DNA from: Puia sp.
Lineage (GTDB): Bacteria > Bacteroidota > Bacteroidia > Chitinophagales > Chitinophagaceae
NCBI GenBank assembly: GCA_031292515.1
Contig: JARLGZ010000147.1
Coordinates: 1 to 64,000 of the forward strand
DNA length: 64,000 bases
Reading direction: 5' to 3'
The notes beneath the pieces were generated by a model that did no database searches, had not been told where the DNA came from, and saw only the letters and a list, made by a program, of their open reading frames with translations. A program made the translations under genes and the position numbers. Below are positions 17,305-25,482 of this stretch, in pieces (within the stretch, counting starts at the first letter, position 1; each line of letters starts with the position of its first letter).

Positions 17305-18801
17305 TTATGAATTATTTCTCGTACTGTTTGCCGTAAGCCTGCCTGCTTCTCCCGAGCCATTTTGACCTTGTTTCGCGGAGAATTCGCTGTTTATTATTTT
17401 AATCCCTTCGTTGGTGACGACGAAATCCCATATCTCATTGGAATGTCCCATGCCCCTGGACTTCTCAATATAAAGGCTGCGGATCCGGCTCCCTCTGCCT
17501 TCCTTATTCCGTACCTTGATCCAGGTATCTACCAATGAGGATATGGCTTCCTCGGCCAGGGCGTTATAGGTAATTGGCTGCTCATGGGTCAAAGATGTAA
17601 ACAGCGTGGTGATTTGATGCATTTTTAGCATATCCATCAACCTGGCGAGCATCGCCCTCACTTCTCCCCGGCTTCCTATCGTGACGAGACTGCTGATGGG
17701 ATCGATGATGACGGTGTGCGGTTGAAACTCCAGGATATATTTGTGCAATGACAAAAGATGCATTTCAAGGCCATGCAGGGAAGGTCGGGAAGAATGGATT
17801 AAAAGGAGTTTTGACTTTATAAATGGCTTAAGATTTATACCGACGGACAACATATTCCGCGTTAACTGGTCGGGGGATTCTTCGAAGGAGAAGTAGAGCA
17901 CCCTCTCCTTTTGCCTGCAACTGCTTAACGCAAAATAGGCGGCAAGGATCGTTTTTGCCGTGCCGGCTGTTCCGGTGATGAGCGTACAGTTCCCCCTGTA
18001 GTATCCGCCGCCATCGAACAGTTTGTCGAGTCCCGGCAGTCCCGTCGAAATCACCTCACTGGAGGTTGTGTGGGCGAGCTTCAGCGAGGTAATGGGGAGA
18101 ACCGACACCCCATCTTCGTCAATCAGAAAGGGATATTCATTCGTGCCATGCGTAGATCCCCTGTATTTAACGATCCTCAGGCGTCTCGTGGCGATTTGTT
18201 CAATTACCCGGAAGTCGAGCAAGATGACGCAGTCGGACACATATTCCTCCAGACCCTGCCGGGTCAGGCTTGTATCGCCGCGTTCACCGGTAATGACTGT
18301 GGTAACTCCTTTTTCCTTCAACCACTGGAAAAGCCTGCGGATCTCTGAACGAAGTATCGCCGTATTTTCCAGCCCGGAAAACAAGGATTCAATGGTGTCG
18401 AGTACCACTCTTTTGGCGCCGATCGAGTCGATGGCATGGTTCAGCCGGATAAACAGCCCTTCGAGGTCATATTCACCCGTCTCCTGGATTTCCGATCTTT
18501 CGACCCGGACAAAATCTATTTTCAGTTTTTTTTGTGCAATTGATTTTTCCAGGTCAAATCCAAGTGATCTTACATTTTGGGTCAGGTCTTTCTCAGATTC
18601 TTCAAAGCTCATGAATACGCCCGGTTCGTTGTATTCTGTAATTCCTTTTATAAGGAATTGCATTGCCAGGACCGTTTTTCCGGATCCGGCGCTCCCGCAG
18701 ATGAGTGTCGGGCGGCCCTGGGGAAACCCGCCTCCCGTTATTTCGTTGAGGCCGTCTATGCCGGTCGGTGTTTTGTGGAAAATAACATTGCTTGGTTTCA
18801 T
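17305..18801 (-). CDS. kaiC: KaiC-like double RecA-domain ATPase
   Basis: From ATG 18801 ([20 protein letters not shown]) the protein has 498 residues with two RecA domains. CI has Walker [13 protein letters not shown] and catalytic Glu pair [14 protein letters not shown] has [13 protein letters not shown] and [11 protein letters not shown]. At the place of the S. elongatus phospho-sites Ser431/Thr432 there is Ser421-Ser422 (AISSLVDTW), so autophosphorylation is possible with Ser in place of Thr. An upstream in-frame start at 18897 would add residues not seen in KaiC and covers a palindrome, so I prefer 18801. No kaiA is present. Role in a clock or in stress response is not established outside cyanobacteria. 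Confidence 0.93.
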   Translation of the reverse strand: MKPSNVIFHKTPTGIDGLNEITGGGFPQGRPTLICGSAGSGKTVLAMQFLIKGITEYNEPGVFMSFEESEKDLTQNVRSLGFDLEKSIAQKKLKIDFVRVERSEIQETGEYDLEGLFIRLNHAIDSIGAKRVVLDTIESLFSGLENTAILRSEIRRLFQWLKEKGVTTVITGERGDTSLTRQGLEEYVSDCVILLDFRVIEQIATRRLRIVKYRGSTHGTNEYPFLIDEDGVSVLPITSLKLAHTTSSEVISTGLPGLDKLFDGGGYYRGNCTLITGTAGTAKTILAAYFALSSCRQKERVLYFSFEESPDQLTRNMLSVGINLKPFIKSKLLLIHSSRPSLHGLEMHLLSLHKYILEFQPHTVIIDPISSLVTIGSRGEVRAMLARLMDMLKMHQITTLFTSLTHEQPITYNALAEEAISSLVDTWIKVRNKEGRGSRIRSLYIEKSRGMGHSNEIWDFVVTNEGIKIINSEFSAKQGQNGSGEAGRLTANSTRNNS

Positions 18802-18870
18802 TGATGTGTTTAAGGAGTTGACAAGGTTGAACGGAAAGGTAAATGAAGGGACGTGGCTGAATATTATATC

Positions 18871-18885
18871 ATTCCCTGAGGGAAT
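18871..18885. promoter_or_regulatory. palindrome ATTCCC-TGA-GGGAAT upstream of kaiC
   Basis: Perfect 6-base arms around TGA lie 70 bases before the preferred kaiC start. The 3-base centre argues for a protein-binding site rather than a hairpin. It could be the operator of the kai operon. Confidence 0.4.
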
Positions 18886-19010
18886 TGTATAATTCACACT
18901 TTTCGGGCATTTTGTCCGTCCCAGGGGCTCCTTCTAAATAAAAGAGGGGGTAAAATTGAAATTTCAGACCACGACCGTCAACCAAGGAAGTGGCCGGCCG
19001 GGTGGAAGCC

Positions 19011-19046
19011 ATGAGCATCATCAAAGGCTTACCTGATCATGCTCAT
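19011..19046. promoter_or_regulatory. long inverted repeat in the divergent kaiC / phosphatidyltransferase region
   Basis: ATGAGCATCATCA (19011-19023) and TGATCATGCTCAT (19034-19046) match at 12 of 13 positions as inverse complements around a 10-base spacer. The genes on both sides point away, so it cannot end either transcript. It may be a two-sided operator, or a hairpin in the leader of the gene at 19118. The rest of the 316-base gap holds no coding sequence. Confidence 0.5.
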
Positions 19047-19117
19047 TTATTAATACGTGCTTAAATAGGTTATTTGATAAAGTTTTGAACTATTTTCTGT
19101 TTGAACTATTCTCCTGA

Positions 19118-19720
19118 ATGAAAGCCTATAGTTATTATTTCGTAAATGGTATCACAGCCTGGCGCATCCTGGTGGCCCCGCTGGTGATTTTCATGGCGTT
19201 CAGACAGTTGCAGGATTTATTCAAATGGTTCTTAGTGGTAAGCTTCCTGACAGATGCAGTAGATGGATATTTGGCCCGCAGGTATGGAGTGACCAGCAAG
19301 CGCGGAGCCATACTGGATTCCATCGGCGACGATCTTACCGTAGGCGCTGCCATTGCAGGCATGATCGCATTTAAAATGGATTTTATCAGGCAGGAGCTTT
19401 CTCTTCTCCTGATAATGGCTTTTCTTTATGTGCTGCAGCTTTGCATGGCCCTGGTCCGGTATCGTAAAATGACCGGCTTTCATACGTGGTTCGCCAAAGC
19501 CGCCGCCATCCTGCAGGGAGTCTTCCTATTGCTGCTCTTCTTTCTTCCCGGTCCGGCGTATAGCGTGTTTTATATAATGACGTCGGTAAGTATATTGGAT
19601 CTGTTGGAAGAAATAGCGCTTGTCATATTATTGAGTCAATGGGAGACAAACGTAAAGGGGCTGTATTGGGTAATAAAAAGGAGGAAGCAACTTCCTCCGC
19701 CCCCAAAGACAGATGCCTAA
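19118..19720 (+). CDS. CDP-alcohol phosphatidyltransferase family membrane protein
   Basis: The 200-residue membrane protein contains the complete family signature DG-x2-AR-x8-G-x3-D-x3-D, seen as DGYLARRYGVTSKRG then AILDSIGDD near residues 46-66. These enzymes transfer a phosphoalcohol from a CDP-linked donor, making for example phosphatidylglycerophosphate or cardiolipin precursors in the inner membrane. Six or so hydrophobic segments fit the fold. The exact alcohol is not shown. Its 3' end overlaps the convergent secreted-protein gene by 4 bases. Confidence 0.88.
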   Translation: MKAYSYYFVNGITAWRILVAPLVIFMAFRQLQDLFKWFLVVSFLTDAVDGYLARRYGVTSKRGAILDSIGDDLTVGAAIAGMIAFKMDFIRQELSLLLIMAFLYVLQLCMALVRYRKMTGFHTWFAKAAAILQGVFLLLLFFLPGPAYSVFYIMTSVSILDLLEEIALVILLSQWETNVKGLYWVIKRRKQLPPPPKTDA

Positions 19721-20223
19721 ATGAACTCTCCATTGCCATCTGTCTTTACTCTTAATCGCTGATCTCCGTTTTCCAGCAGGAGTTTGTAAACTTTCTTTGA
19801 TTCTTTTGAATCTTCATAATTTACCAGGTAAACGTCCTTGGCAATACTCCAGCCGGGAAATCTTTTTGCCACCGACTCCCTTACGGCTGATGGTATTGCG
19901 ATGTTTTTGAATTTTTCAATAGTGCGCAAGAGCTTTCCGTCCTTGTCATAAGCAGCAAGGACGCTTCCTTCCGGTATAATGAAGGAGATGTAGTAGTCAT
20001 CGTAATCGTCTTCATAAAAATCTGAATTTTTTACGTCGAAAGCTGCGGCTCTTAGTTGAACGAGTTTTACCGGTTGTGCGACATCTTTGTTATCGACTGA
20101 TTTAAGGAATTTGTAGTTTACCGCTGTCACGGTTACTACGGGTAATATTCCCTGAGCGACAGATTGGAATAGCCCCCCTACAGTGAATGCTGAAAGAAGC
20201 AAAATTGCCTGTGACGGTTTCAT
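19717..20223 (-). CDS. secreted protein of unknown function (PepSY-like pattern)
   Basis: A 168-residue protein with a signal peptide (MKPSQAILLLSAFTVGGLFQ) and a mature part of about 145 residues. It has a stretch of acidic residues (NSDFYEDDYDDYYISF) and the pattern IPSAVRESVAKRFPGWSIAKD followed by VYLVNYEDSKESKKVYKLLL, which resembles Bacteroidota PepSY-like/DUF2874 periplasmic proteins. No catalytic residue is evident. The assignment rests on the 'V..RFPGW' pattern only. Confidence 0.65.
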   Translation of the reverse strand: MKPSQAILLLSAFTVGGLFQSVAQGILPVVTVTAVNYKFLKSVDNKDVAQPVKLVQLRAAAFDVKNSDFYEDDYDDYYISFIIPEGSVLAAYDKDGKLLRTIEKFKNIAIPSAVRESVAKRFPGWSIAKDVYLVNYEDSKESKKVYKLLLENGDQRLRVKTDGNGEFI

Positions 20224-20366
20224 AATTATTTTATTTTAAAATATGTTAAATAAGTATCAGTCGAATTTACATGGTTGACCGGTCAGATAAAACGATTTGG
20301 CTCATTGCGGACACTGATTCTCATCATCGATTGTCCAGACCCGAAAACGTATGGTTTTCAAATCAG

Positions 20367-20374
20367 TATATTTG
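20367..20374 (+). promoter_or_regulatory. TATATTTG, candidate -7 promoter element
   Basis: This matches the Bacteroidota sigma-A -7 consensus TAnnTTTG exactly and lies 41 bases before the Dyp peroxidase ATG. No clear TTG -33 element is seen at the usual distance. Confidence 0.5.
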
Positions 20375-20414
20375 CGGGTGGTCTTAAGTCCGGATCATCT
20401 TTTAAAAGAAATAT

Positions 20415-21374
20415 ATGGAAAAAGCAATAAAACATGAATCGCAGAACGTCACTGACTACCCAAACAATAACACCCTATTTGCGGTCTGGAAGTTTAAGGG
20501 GGATATAGATGTAAAACCTGCTTTTGAGAAGCTTTGTGCTTTGGTACCCAATCTGAATCATTCTTTCATCATACGGGCGCCGGGGACGCGGGCGACTTGT
20601 GTAATGGGTGTTGGCTATGAGGCATGGAACAGGCTATCCCTGCCCAGCCCGCTTCCCAGAGAATTGAAGAACTTTGAGCCGGTTGCAGGGGCAAAGCACA
20701 CAGCCGTGGCTACTCCGGGCGATCTGCTTTTTCATCTGAGAGGAGCCGAGCTGGCCGTTTGCTTTGATATGCTCATTGCTATTACCGACATATTAGAACA
20801 GGTTGCGGACTGTGTGGAAGAAATTCATGGTTTCAGGTATTGGGATGGACGTTCTATTCTTGGCTTTGTGGACGGTACGGAAAACCCTGTTGGCGACGAG
20901 CGGCGGTTTTATGCAGTAGTGGGCGACGAGGACCCGGTTTATAAGGGGGGAAGCTATGTCTTTGTACAAAAGTATTTGCACGATATGCGGGGATGGACAA
21001 AACTGCCTGCTGAGGAACAGGAAAAAGTTATCGGACGTTATAAGATAAGCGATATCGAAATGCCGGATGAGGTAAAGCCAGCCAATTCTCACAGTGCCCT
21101 GGCCGGTATTGAAGATGAGAATGGCGCTGAGTTGAAGGTAGTGAGAGACAATATGCCCTTTGGTAACCCTTCAAAAGGCGAAGTCGGCACCTACTTTATC
21201 GCTTATTCGAGCACATTTAGTACAACACACAAAATGTTGCAACGGATGTTTGTCGGAGACCCTCCCGGCAATTATGACAGGATATTGGATTTCAGCAAGG
21301 CATATACCGGGAGCCTGTTTTTCGTCCCTTCCCTGGATATTTTGAAGCAATATTCAGCGGTTACCGCCCGGTAA
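20415..21374 (+). CDS. Dyp-type heme peroxidase
   Basis: The 319-residue protein has the GxxDG motif (GFVDGTEN near residue 154), a proximal histidine in ANSHSALAG and the distal arginine in LKVVRDNMPFG, which define dye-decolourising peroxidases. They use H2O2 to oxidise various substrates. No signal peptide is present, so it acts in the cytoplasm; B-type Dyps often sit inside encapsulins, but no encapsulin gene is nearby. A good -7 element precedes it. Confidence 0.93.
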   Translation: MEKAIKHESQNVTDYPNNNTLFAVWKFKGDIDVKPAFEKLCALVPNLNHSFIIRAPGTRATCVMGVGYEAWNRLSLPSPLPRELKNFEPVAGAKHTAVATPGDLLFHLRGAELAVCFDMLIAITDILEQVADCVEEIHGFRYWDGRSILGFVDGTENPVGDERRFYAVVGDEDPVYKGGSYVFVQKYLHDMRGWTKLPAEEQEKVIGRYKISDIEMPDEVKPANSHSALAGIEDENGAELKVVRDNMPFGNPSKGEVGTYFIAYSSTFSTTHKMLQRMFVGDPPGNYDRILDFSKAYTGSLFFVPSLDILKQYSAVTAR

Positions 21375-21531
21375 TCGGGTGCGGAATGCATATTGGTATA
21401 ACAGGGATCCCATTTTGGTTCAGGGGGTGAGTAATCAAAAGGCCGGGGTGGGCTGCAATCATGCCTATTCCTGACGTCTATCATGGTTGCAGAGGAGTGC
21501 TTCGGCTACCTTTATGGGAATACATTTTAAT

Positions 21532-22629
21532 ATGAAAACACAACTTTCTACAGAAGAGCGGAAAGTGATCGGTGCGGCAAGTTCGTCCCCGGAAGTCTCG
21601 CTGATCCTGCCGTTTGAGCCGGTACTATCGTCCAAGGAGGAGTTTCGTCACCGTTTGAAAGCAGCGATCGAAAAGGTGGCTTCGGAATTGGAGGCGAATT
21701 ACCCCGACGAGAAGGCCCGACCGGTGATTGCCCGGTTAAAAAACCTGTTGGATCATCTTCCGTTCGATGCCAGTAAGAAAGGGCTGGCAATCTTTATTTC
21801 TCCGCTGGTGGAGAAAGTCTTCTACCTCGATATCGCCGTGCATGAAAGGATCGTCATCGATGAATCTTTCGAGATCAGGGACTTGGTTTATATGAAGAAA
21901 CGACTTATTCGCTACCTGGTGCTGTTGTTGAGCGGGGAGGCCGCTAAGGTATACCTGGGGGATGGCAACGGTCTGCTGCCGATCGGCTTAGGAGTACCTG
22001 ACAATAAAAATGCGTATGAAAGGGATCTGCCGACCCGGGTGGCTAATTTTTCGGATCCTGCCATGCATCGGGAGACTGTGCTGGATCACTTCCTCCATCG
22101 GATCGACCAGGGACTGACGAAGATTCTGCAATCATATCCTTTGCCTGTATTTGTAATGGGTGTGGAAAGGGTGCTGGGGCATTTTAAAGGGATAACGAGG
22201 AATGAAAAGAGCGTGGTACAATTTATACATGGAAATTACCTGGGGGCTTCCGAGGCTGAGGTCCTGGAGGTCGTGGCGCCTTGTATAAACGACTGGCAAA
22301 AAATATTGGAGAAGGTTTGCCTGGGGAAGGTAGATAGGGCCATGAGTGAGGGGAAGCTGGAATATGGGATTAAACAGGTCTGGCAGGCGGCGACACAAAA
22401 GAACGGTCATCTGCTGGTCGTTGAAAAGGATTTTGTATATCCCGCCCACGAGGGATCCCAACCCGACAGTATCTATCGGGAGGATCCTGCCCTGAACAAC
22501 GCCTTTTATATAAAGGATGCCGTAGATGATATCATGGAGAAGGTGTTGATGACGGGAGGTGACGTCGAATTTGTCAGCAATGGCGCGTTGGTGAACTATG
22601 GACGTATCGCCCTGATAAAATTTTATTGA
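21532..22629 (+). CDS. baeRF-type protein (bacterial archaeo-eukaryotic release factor fold)
   Basis: From ATG 21532 (MKTQLSTEERKVI) the protein has 365 residues with no membrane segment. The pattern SLILPFEPVLSSKEEFRHRL, GLAIFISPLVEKVFYLDI, RYLVLLLSGEAAKVYLGDG and the C-terminal DDIMEKVLMTGGDVEFVSNG with ALVNYGRIALIKFY is that of baeRF proteins, bacterial relatives of the eRF1/Pelota catalytic and ribosome-binding fold. A role in releasing or rescuing ribosomes under stress has been proposed, but not shown here. Subfamily (baeRF3-like) is a guess. Confidence 0.75.
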   Translation: MKTQLSTEERKVIGAASSSPEVSLILPFEPVLSSKEEFRHRLKAAIEKVASELEANYPDEKARPVIARLKNLLDHLPFDASKKGLAIFISPLVEKVFYLDIAVHERIVIDESFEIRDLVYMKKRLIRYLVLLLSGEAAKVYLGDGNGLLPIGLGVPDNKNAYERDLPTRVANFSDPAMHRETVLDHFLHRIDQGLTKILQSYPLPVFVMGVERVLGHFKGITRNEKSVVQFIHGNYLGASEAEVLEVVAPCINDWQKILEKVCLGKVDRAMSEGKLEYGIKQVWQAATQKNGHLLVVEKDFVYPAHEGSQPDSIYREDPALNNAFYIKDAVDDIMEKVLMTGGDVEFVSNGALVNYGRIALIKFY

Positions 22630-22695
22630 ATTTACCATCGGGAACTATCGGTAATGCCGATGAAACAGCCGGTTAATATCTAAATATATGTGCTA

Positions 22696-23568
22696 ATGGT
22701 GAAGGCGATAACGTATCTGGTAGAGAATAAAGGGGATCTGCTCTTTACTTCCCTCTATCCGGCGCCTGACAAGGAAACGGTCATTTTGCTGCATGGAGGT
22801 CCGGGATTTCCGGATGGGCTGGTGACAGTGGCTGCGTTGTTGTCGGGTTTCCACCAGGTCATTTCGTTTGAACAGCGAGGAACAGCACGATCTCCCTGCA
22901 GGAGCAATGATTATTCTATGGAAGCCTATGTTTCGGATATAGAAGCCATTGTATCTTATTATCAAATTGGACGATTTCATTTATTCGGTCATTCCTGGGG
23001 AGGTCTTTATGCGCAGATTTATGCGGACCGGCATCCGGAACGGTTGCTGAGTCTCTTCCTTTGCTGCCCCGGGTCTGGGACGGGGATGGTATGGAGGCAA
23101 ACAGAAAAGGAGGTCCTCCGGTTTAACCGGTTGCAATGCACCTCTCTGGAATGGATAAAGATGGGACTTAATGATCTAATGGGGATATTTGGCAGTGACG
23201 CTGCCTATAAAAGACTTTTCAGGCAGGTCATGTCCAACTACAACAAGGGATTTCCAACAAAGGTCGATACATACCTGGGCTCCGATCATATCAAGGCGAC
23301 TCCCATCAATAAAACAAGGAGACAGATCTTGCGATATCCGTCTTTAAAGAGGGTTTGCCATCCCGGGTTCCCAATAACCATTGTCTACGGGGATCATGAT
23401 ATCTATGGGAAGAGCAGGGAAGAGGTCATCAATCGATATCCTACTGCGAATATACAAACGCTTGAACATTGCGGACATTTTCCGTGGATTCATCATCCTG
23501 CAAAATTCAGGGAGGTTATGAATGGCCATTTCCGCAACTTTTTGATCCGGGACTGCGGTCTAAGTTGA
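22696..23568 (+). CDS. alpha/beta hydrolase, proline iminopeptidase-like
   Basis: A 290-residue alpha/beta hydrolase with the oxyanion motif LLHGGPGFP, nucleophile elbow FGHSWGGLYA, acidic residue in VYGDHDIYG and catalytic histidine in CGHFPWIHHP. HGGPG is typical of the proline iminopeptidase branch. No signal peptide. ATG 22696 is preferred over GTG 22690. It stands between the baeRF gene and a convergent stress-gene block; substrate is unknown. Confidence 0.88.
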   Translation: MVKAITYLVENKGDLLFTSLYPAPDKETVILLHGGPGFPDGLVTVAALLSGFHQVISFEQRGTARSPCRSNDYSMEAYVSDIEAIVSYYQIGRFHLFGHSWGGLYAQIYADRHPERLLSLFLCCPGSGTGMVWRQTEKEVLRFNRLQCTSLEWIKMGLNDLMGIFGSDAAYKRLFRQVMSNYNKGFPTKVDTYLGSDHIKATPINKTRRQILRYPSLKRVCHPGFPITIVYGDHDIYGKSREEVINRYPTANIQTLEHCGHFPWIHHPAKFREVMNGHFRNFLIRDCGLS

Positions 23569-23752
23569 CTTCCGCTGACAAGATCCGGCAAATTTGCCAT
23601 TGCTTCCAAATCCTGGATGCTGCATCCTCTGGAGATAGTGTCAGGACTTCCTGGCCTTCTCCGAACAGGGATATCGGGGTGGCTATGCCAAGGCTGGTAT
23701 CAATAATCCTGGTATCAATTGCGTTGGCATCCATAACGGTTTTTTTATCCAA
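23516..23752 (-). CDS. possible small ORF or gene remnant
   Basis: A 78-codon minus-strand frame overlaps the hydrolase 3' end. Its N-terminal part (MDANAIDTRIIDTSLGIATP, then ISLFGEGQEVLTLSPEDAAS) has balanced, gene-like composition, while the last 20 residues run antisense to the hydrolase gene and look random. I do not recognise it. It may be the start of a gene whose 3' part was lost. Weakly supported. Confidence 0.2.
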   Translation of the reverse strand: MDKKTVMDANAIDTRIIDTSLGIATPISLFGEGQEVLTLSPEDAASRIWKQWQICRILSAEVNLDRSPGSKSCGNGHS

Positions 23753-23788
23753 GTTATCGTGAATATCACCACCGACCGCTAATGGCGG

Positions 23789-24364
23789 TCACTCCCGCTT
23801 ATGAAGTATATCACCCTTCCTTATTTTTCGTAAGGCGAATCCCAGCGAAATGTAAAAGAGGCCCATCGCGATGAGGGCGAAAGAAGTCCATGTCACCAAG
23901 GTAAGGGCTCCGAGTGCCGGGTTGTAAAATATCAGGAAAGAGAAAGCGATCCCGCAAAGGCCCAGAAAGAGCATCCACAACCGCTCACCTCCTCCGACCG
24001 GGAGATCGAACTGACGCCCTATCATGGAGATACTTCTGAGGAGCAGCCAAAGGCTTACGAACAGGGGCAGGGATACTGCGGCCAGGATAGGATTGGATAC
24101 CAGGAGGATGCCCATCAGCAGGTCGAAAATACCGCCGGCCAGGTGCCAGCCCCAGCCGCTTGCGCTCCGGCGGTTCAGGAGTGCGAACGATATTTCCAAC
24201 AGGCCGTTGACTACAAAGGCGAGTTCAAAAAAAATGGTGAGGTCTGCATAGGTGGCTACGGGGTGATTGAAGACTCCTACGCCAAAAAAGATCAGCATGG
24301 CGCCGAGGAGGAGGAATATCCACCAATAGCGGATCACCTGGCGGAATTCGGATATCAGGTTCAT
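23789..24364 (-). CDS. HdeD/DUF308 family membrane protein
   Basis: From ATG 24364 (MNLISEFRQVIRYWWIFLLL) this is a 191-residue protein with six hydrophobic segments in three related pairs, typical of HdeD-type proteins (GGIFDLLMGILLVSNPILAA, IAFSFLIFYNPALGALTLVT). HdeD is linked to acid resistance in E. coli; in Bacteroidota the role is unknown. The long upstream frame is a reading-frame extension into the universal stress gene. It starts 11 bases after that gene, so both form an operon. Confidence 0.85.
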   Translation of the reverse strand: MNLISEFRQVIRYWWIFLLLGAMLIFFGVGVFNHPVATYADLTIFFELAFVVNGLLEISFALLNRRSASGWGWHLAGGIFDLLMGILLVSNPILAAVSLPLFVSLWLLLRSISMIGRQFDLPVGGGERLWMLFLGLCGIAFSFLIFYNPALGALTLVTWTSFALIAMGLFYISLGFALRKIRKGDILHKRE

Positions 24365-24375
24365 GGTTCTAAATT

Positions 24376-25230
24376 TTAATTTGAAGGGGATGATGGAGTT
24401 GTTGAATGCCGGTCGCCGGGTAAGATCAGCAGAGGGATACCGGTTTTGAAGATCAGTTCCCTGGTGTTGCTCCTGAGAAACCATTGCTCGGGAGCAGATC
24501 TGAGATGCGGGGTCATGACCAGCATGCTCACGGGGTTGGCCGATATAAATTGAGCCAGCGCATCTGCGACCCGGTTGGTCGCCGGGATCTCGCAAAGCGG
24601 GCTAAATGACCCCACGATGCTGTCGGAAGTGGCCGAATGGTGCAGTATTTCGATCACTTCTCCTGCTTGTTTGCTGAAGATCCTGATAATATAGAGTTTG
24701 GACTGGAATCGTTCGGCCAGTTTAAGGACGATGGCGGGGACCTGGTGATCTTGTTCCCGGAGGACATCGCTGGCGATTGCGATGGAAAAAGGCGGGGCGT
24801 AAGCGGCTCCTTCCGGCACCACCAGCAGAGCTACCGGCGTTTTTCCAGCGAGTGCGGTCGCGGTGCTGCCAAAGACCTTGCGATAGGTCTTGCCGCTGCC
24901 GCCCATGCCTACTATCACCAGGTCGGCATTCGTATCCCGGGCCGCCGACAGGATCGCGGCCACCGTGGACCCTTTTCTGGAAAGGACTTCATGCCGGATG
25001 GTTGCCGGTGTGATCAGCTTCGTGGCTTCTTCTTCCAGTTGACCGCGGACTATTTCCCGCATGTCGTCGGGCGAGGTCAACGCCGTTGATCCGATGACCG
25101 GGATCGGCATCTGTTCGTAGGCGCTGACGAGGACAATTTCTGCTCCGAAGGCCCCAGCCAGCCCCAGGCCGTATTCGGTCGCATTGCGGGCCGCTGTTGA
25201 AAAATCCGTCGCTATTAAAAGGGTCTTCAT
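24376..25230 (-). CDS. universal stress protein, tandem UspA domains
   Basis: A 284-residue protein with two UspA domains. The first (1-145) begins MKTLLIATDFSTAARNATEYG and holds the ATP-binding pattern G-x2-G-x9-G-S (VGMGGSGKTYRKVFGSTA). The second is degenerate but ends SNTRELIFKTGIPLLILPGD. USPs of this form bind ATP and accumulate in stress or slow growth. It is upstream of the HdeD-like gene. The region upstream (25231-25482) holds an inverted repeat and a repeated purine-rich tract. Confidence 0.92.
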   Translation of the reverse strand: MKTLLIATDFSTAARNATEYGLGLAGAFGAEIVLVSAYEQMPIPVIGSTALTSPDDMREIVRGQLEEEATKLITPATIRHEVLSRKGSTVAAILSAARDTNADLVIVGMGGSGKTYRKVFGSTATALAGKTPVALLVVPEGAAYAPPFSIAIASDVLREQDHQVPAIVLKLAERFQSKLYIIRIFSKQAGEVIEILHHSATSDSIVGSFSPLCEIPATNRVADALAQFISANPVSMLVMTPHLRSAPEQWFLRSNTRELIFKTGIPLLILPGDRHSTTPSSPSN

Positions 25231-25287
25231 GATGAATAATTTTTTTAGGGCGCCTGTTAAAGATAAAGGCGCTCCGGGTGTGAAAAG

Positions 25288-25308
25288 GTAATATCAATCA
25301 TATTGCCG
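25288..25308. promoter_or_regulatory. inverted repeat GGTAATAT-N5-ATATTGCC
   Basis: Two 8-base arms with one mismatch lie about 60 bases before the USP start and 175 bases before the divergent bactofilin-like gene. It may be an operator; no hairpin-plus-T run is seen. Confidence 0.3.
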
Positions 25309-25349
25309 GGTGACTTATGTCAACAAGGTCTCCTGGCTTTCCGGCTACC

Positions 25350-25442
25350 TTTAAAATAGTGTCGAGGACTAAAGGGCGGAAGGTTAAGGAGCGAGGTTAA
25401 AGGGCGTGAGGCTAAAGCGGAGATGGTTAAAGCTATGTACGG
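25350..25442. repeat. degenerate tandem tract built on TTAAAGGGCG/TTAAGGAGCG
   Basis: Variants of a 14-18 base unit follow one another (ACTAAAGGGCGGAAGG, TTAAGGAGCGAGG, TTAAAGGGCGTGAGG, CTAAAGCGGAGATGG, TTAAAGC). The tract precedes the gene at 25483. No coding potential is visible. Confidence 0.55.
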
Positions 25443-25482
25443 TTGATTCTGATCATCTTTTAATAGTACAAACTCTATCGGC

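Noticed and set aside
18802-18897. 32-residue N-terminal extension of KaiC
   Set aside because: KaiC proteins begin close to the '[13 protein letters not shown]' part; the extra residues cover a palindrome in the leader.
21358-21374. TTACCG-CC-CGGTAA at the Dyp stop as a terminator
   Set aside because: Only two bases lie between the arms and no T run follows, so a hairpin is unlikely; it may be chance.
20415-22629. encapsulin-Dyp nanocompartment
   Set aside because: No encapsulin shell gene lies next to the peroxidase; the neighbour is a baeRF-type protein.
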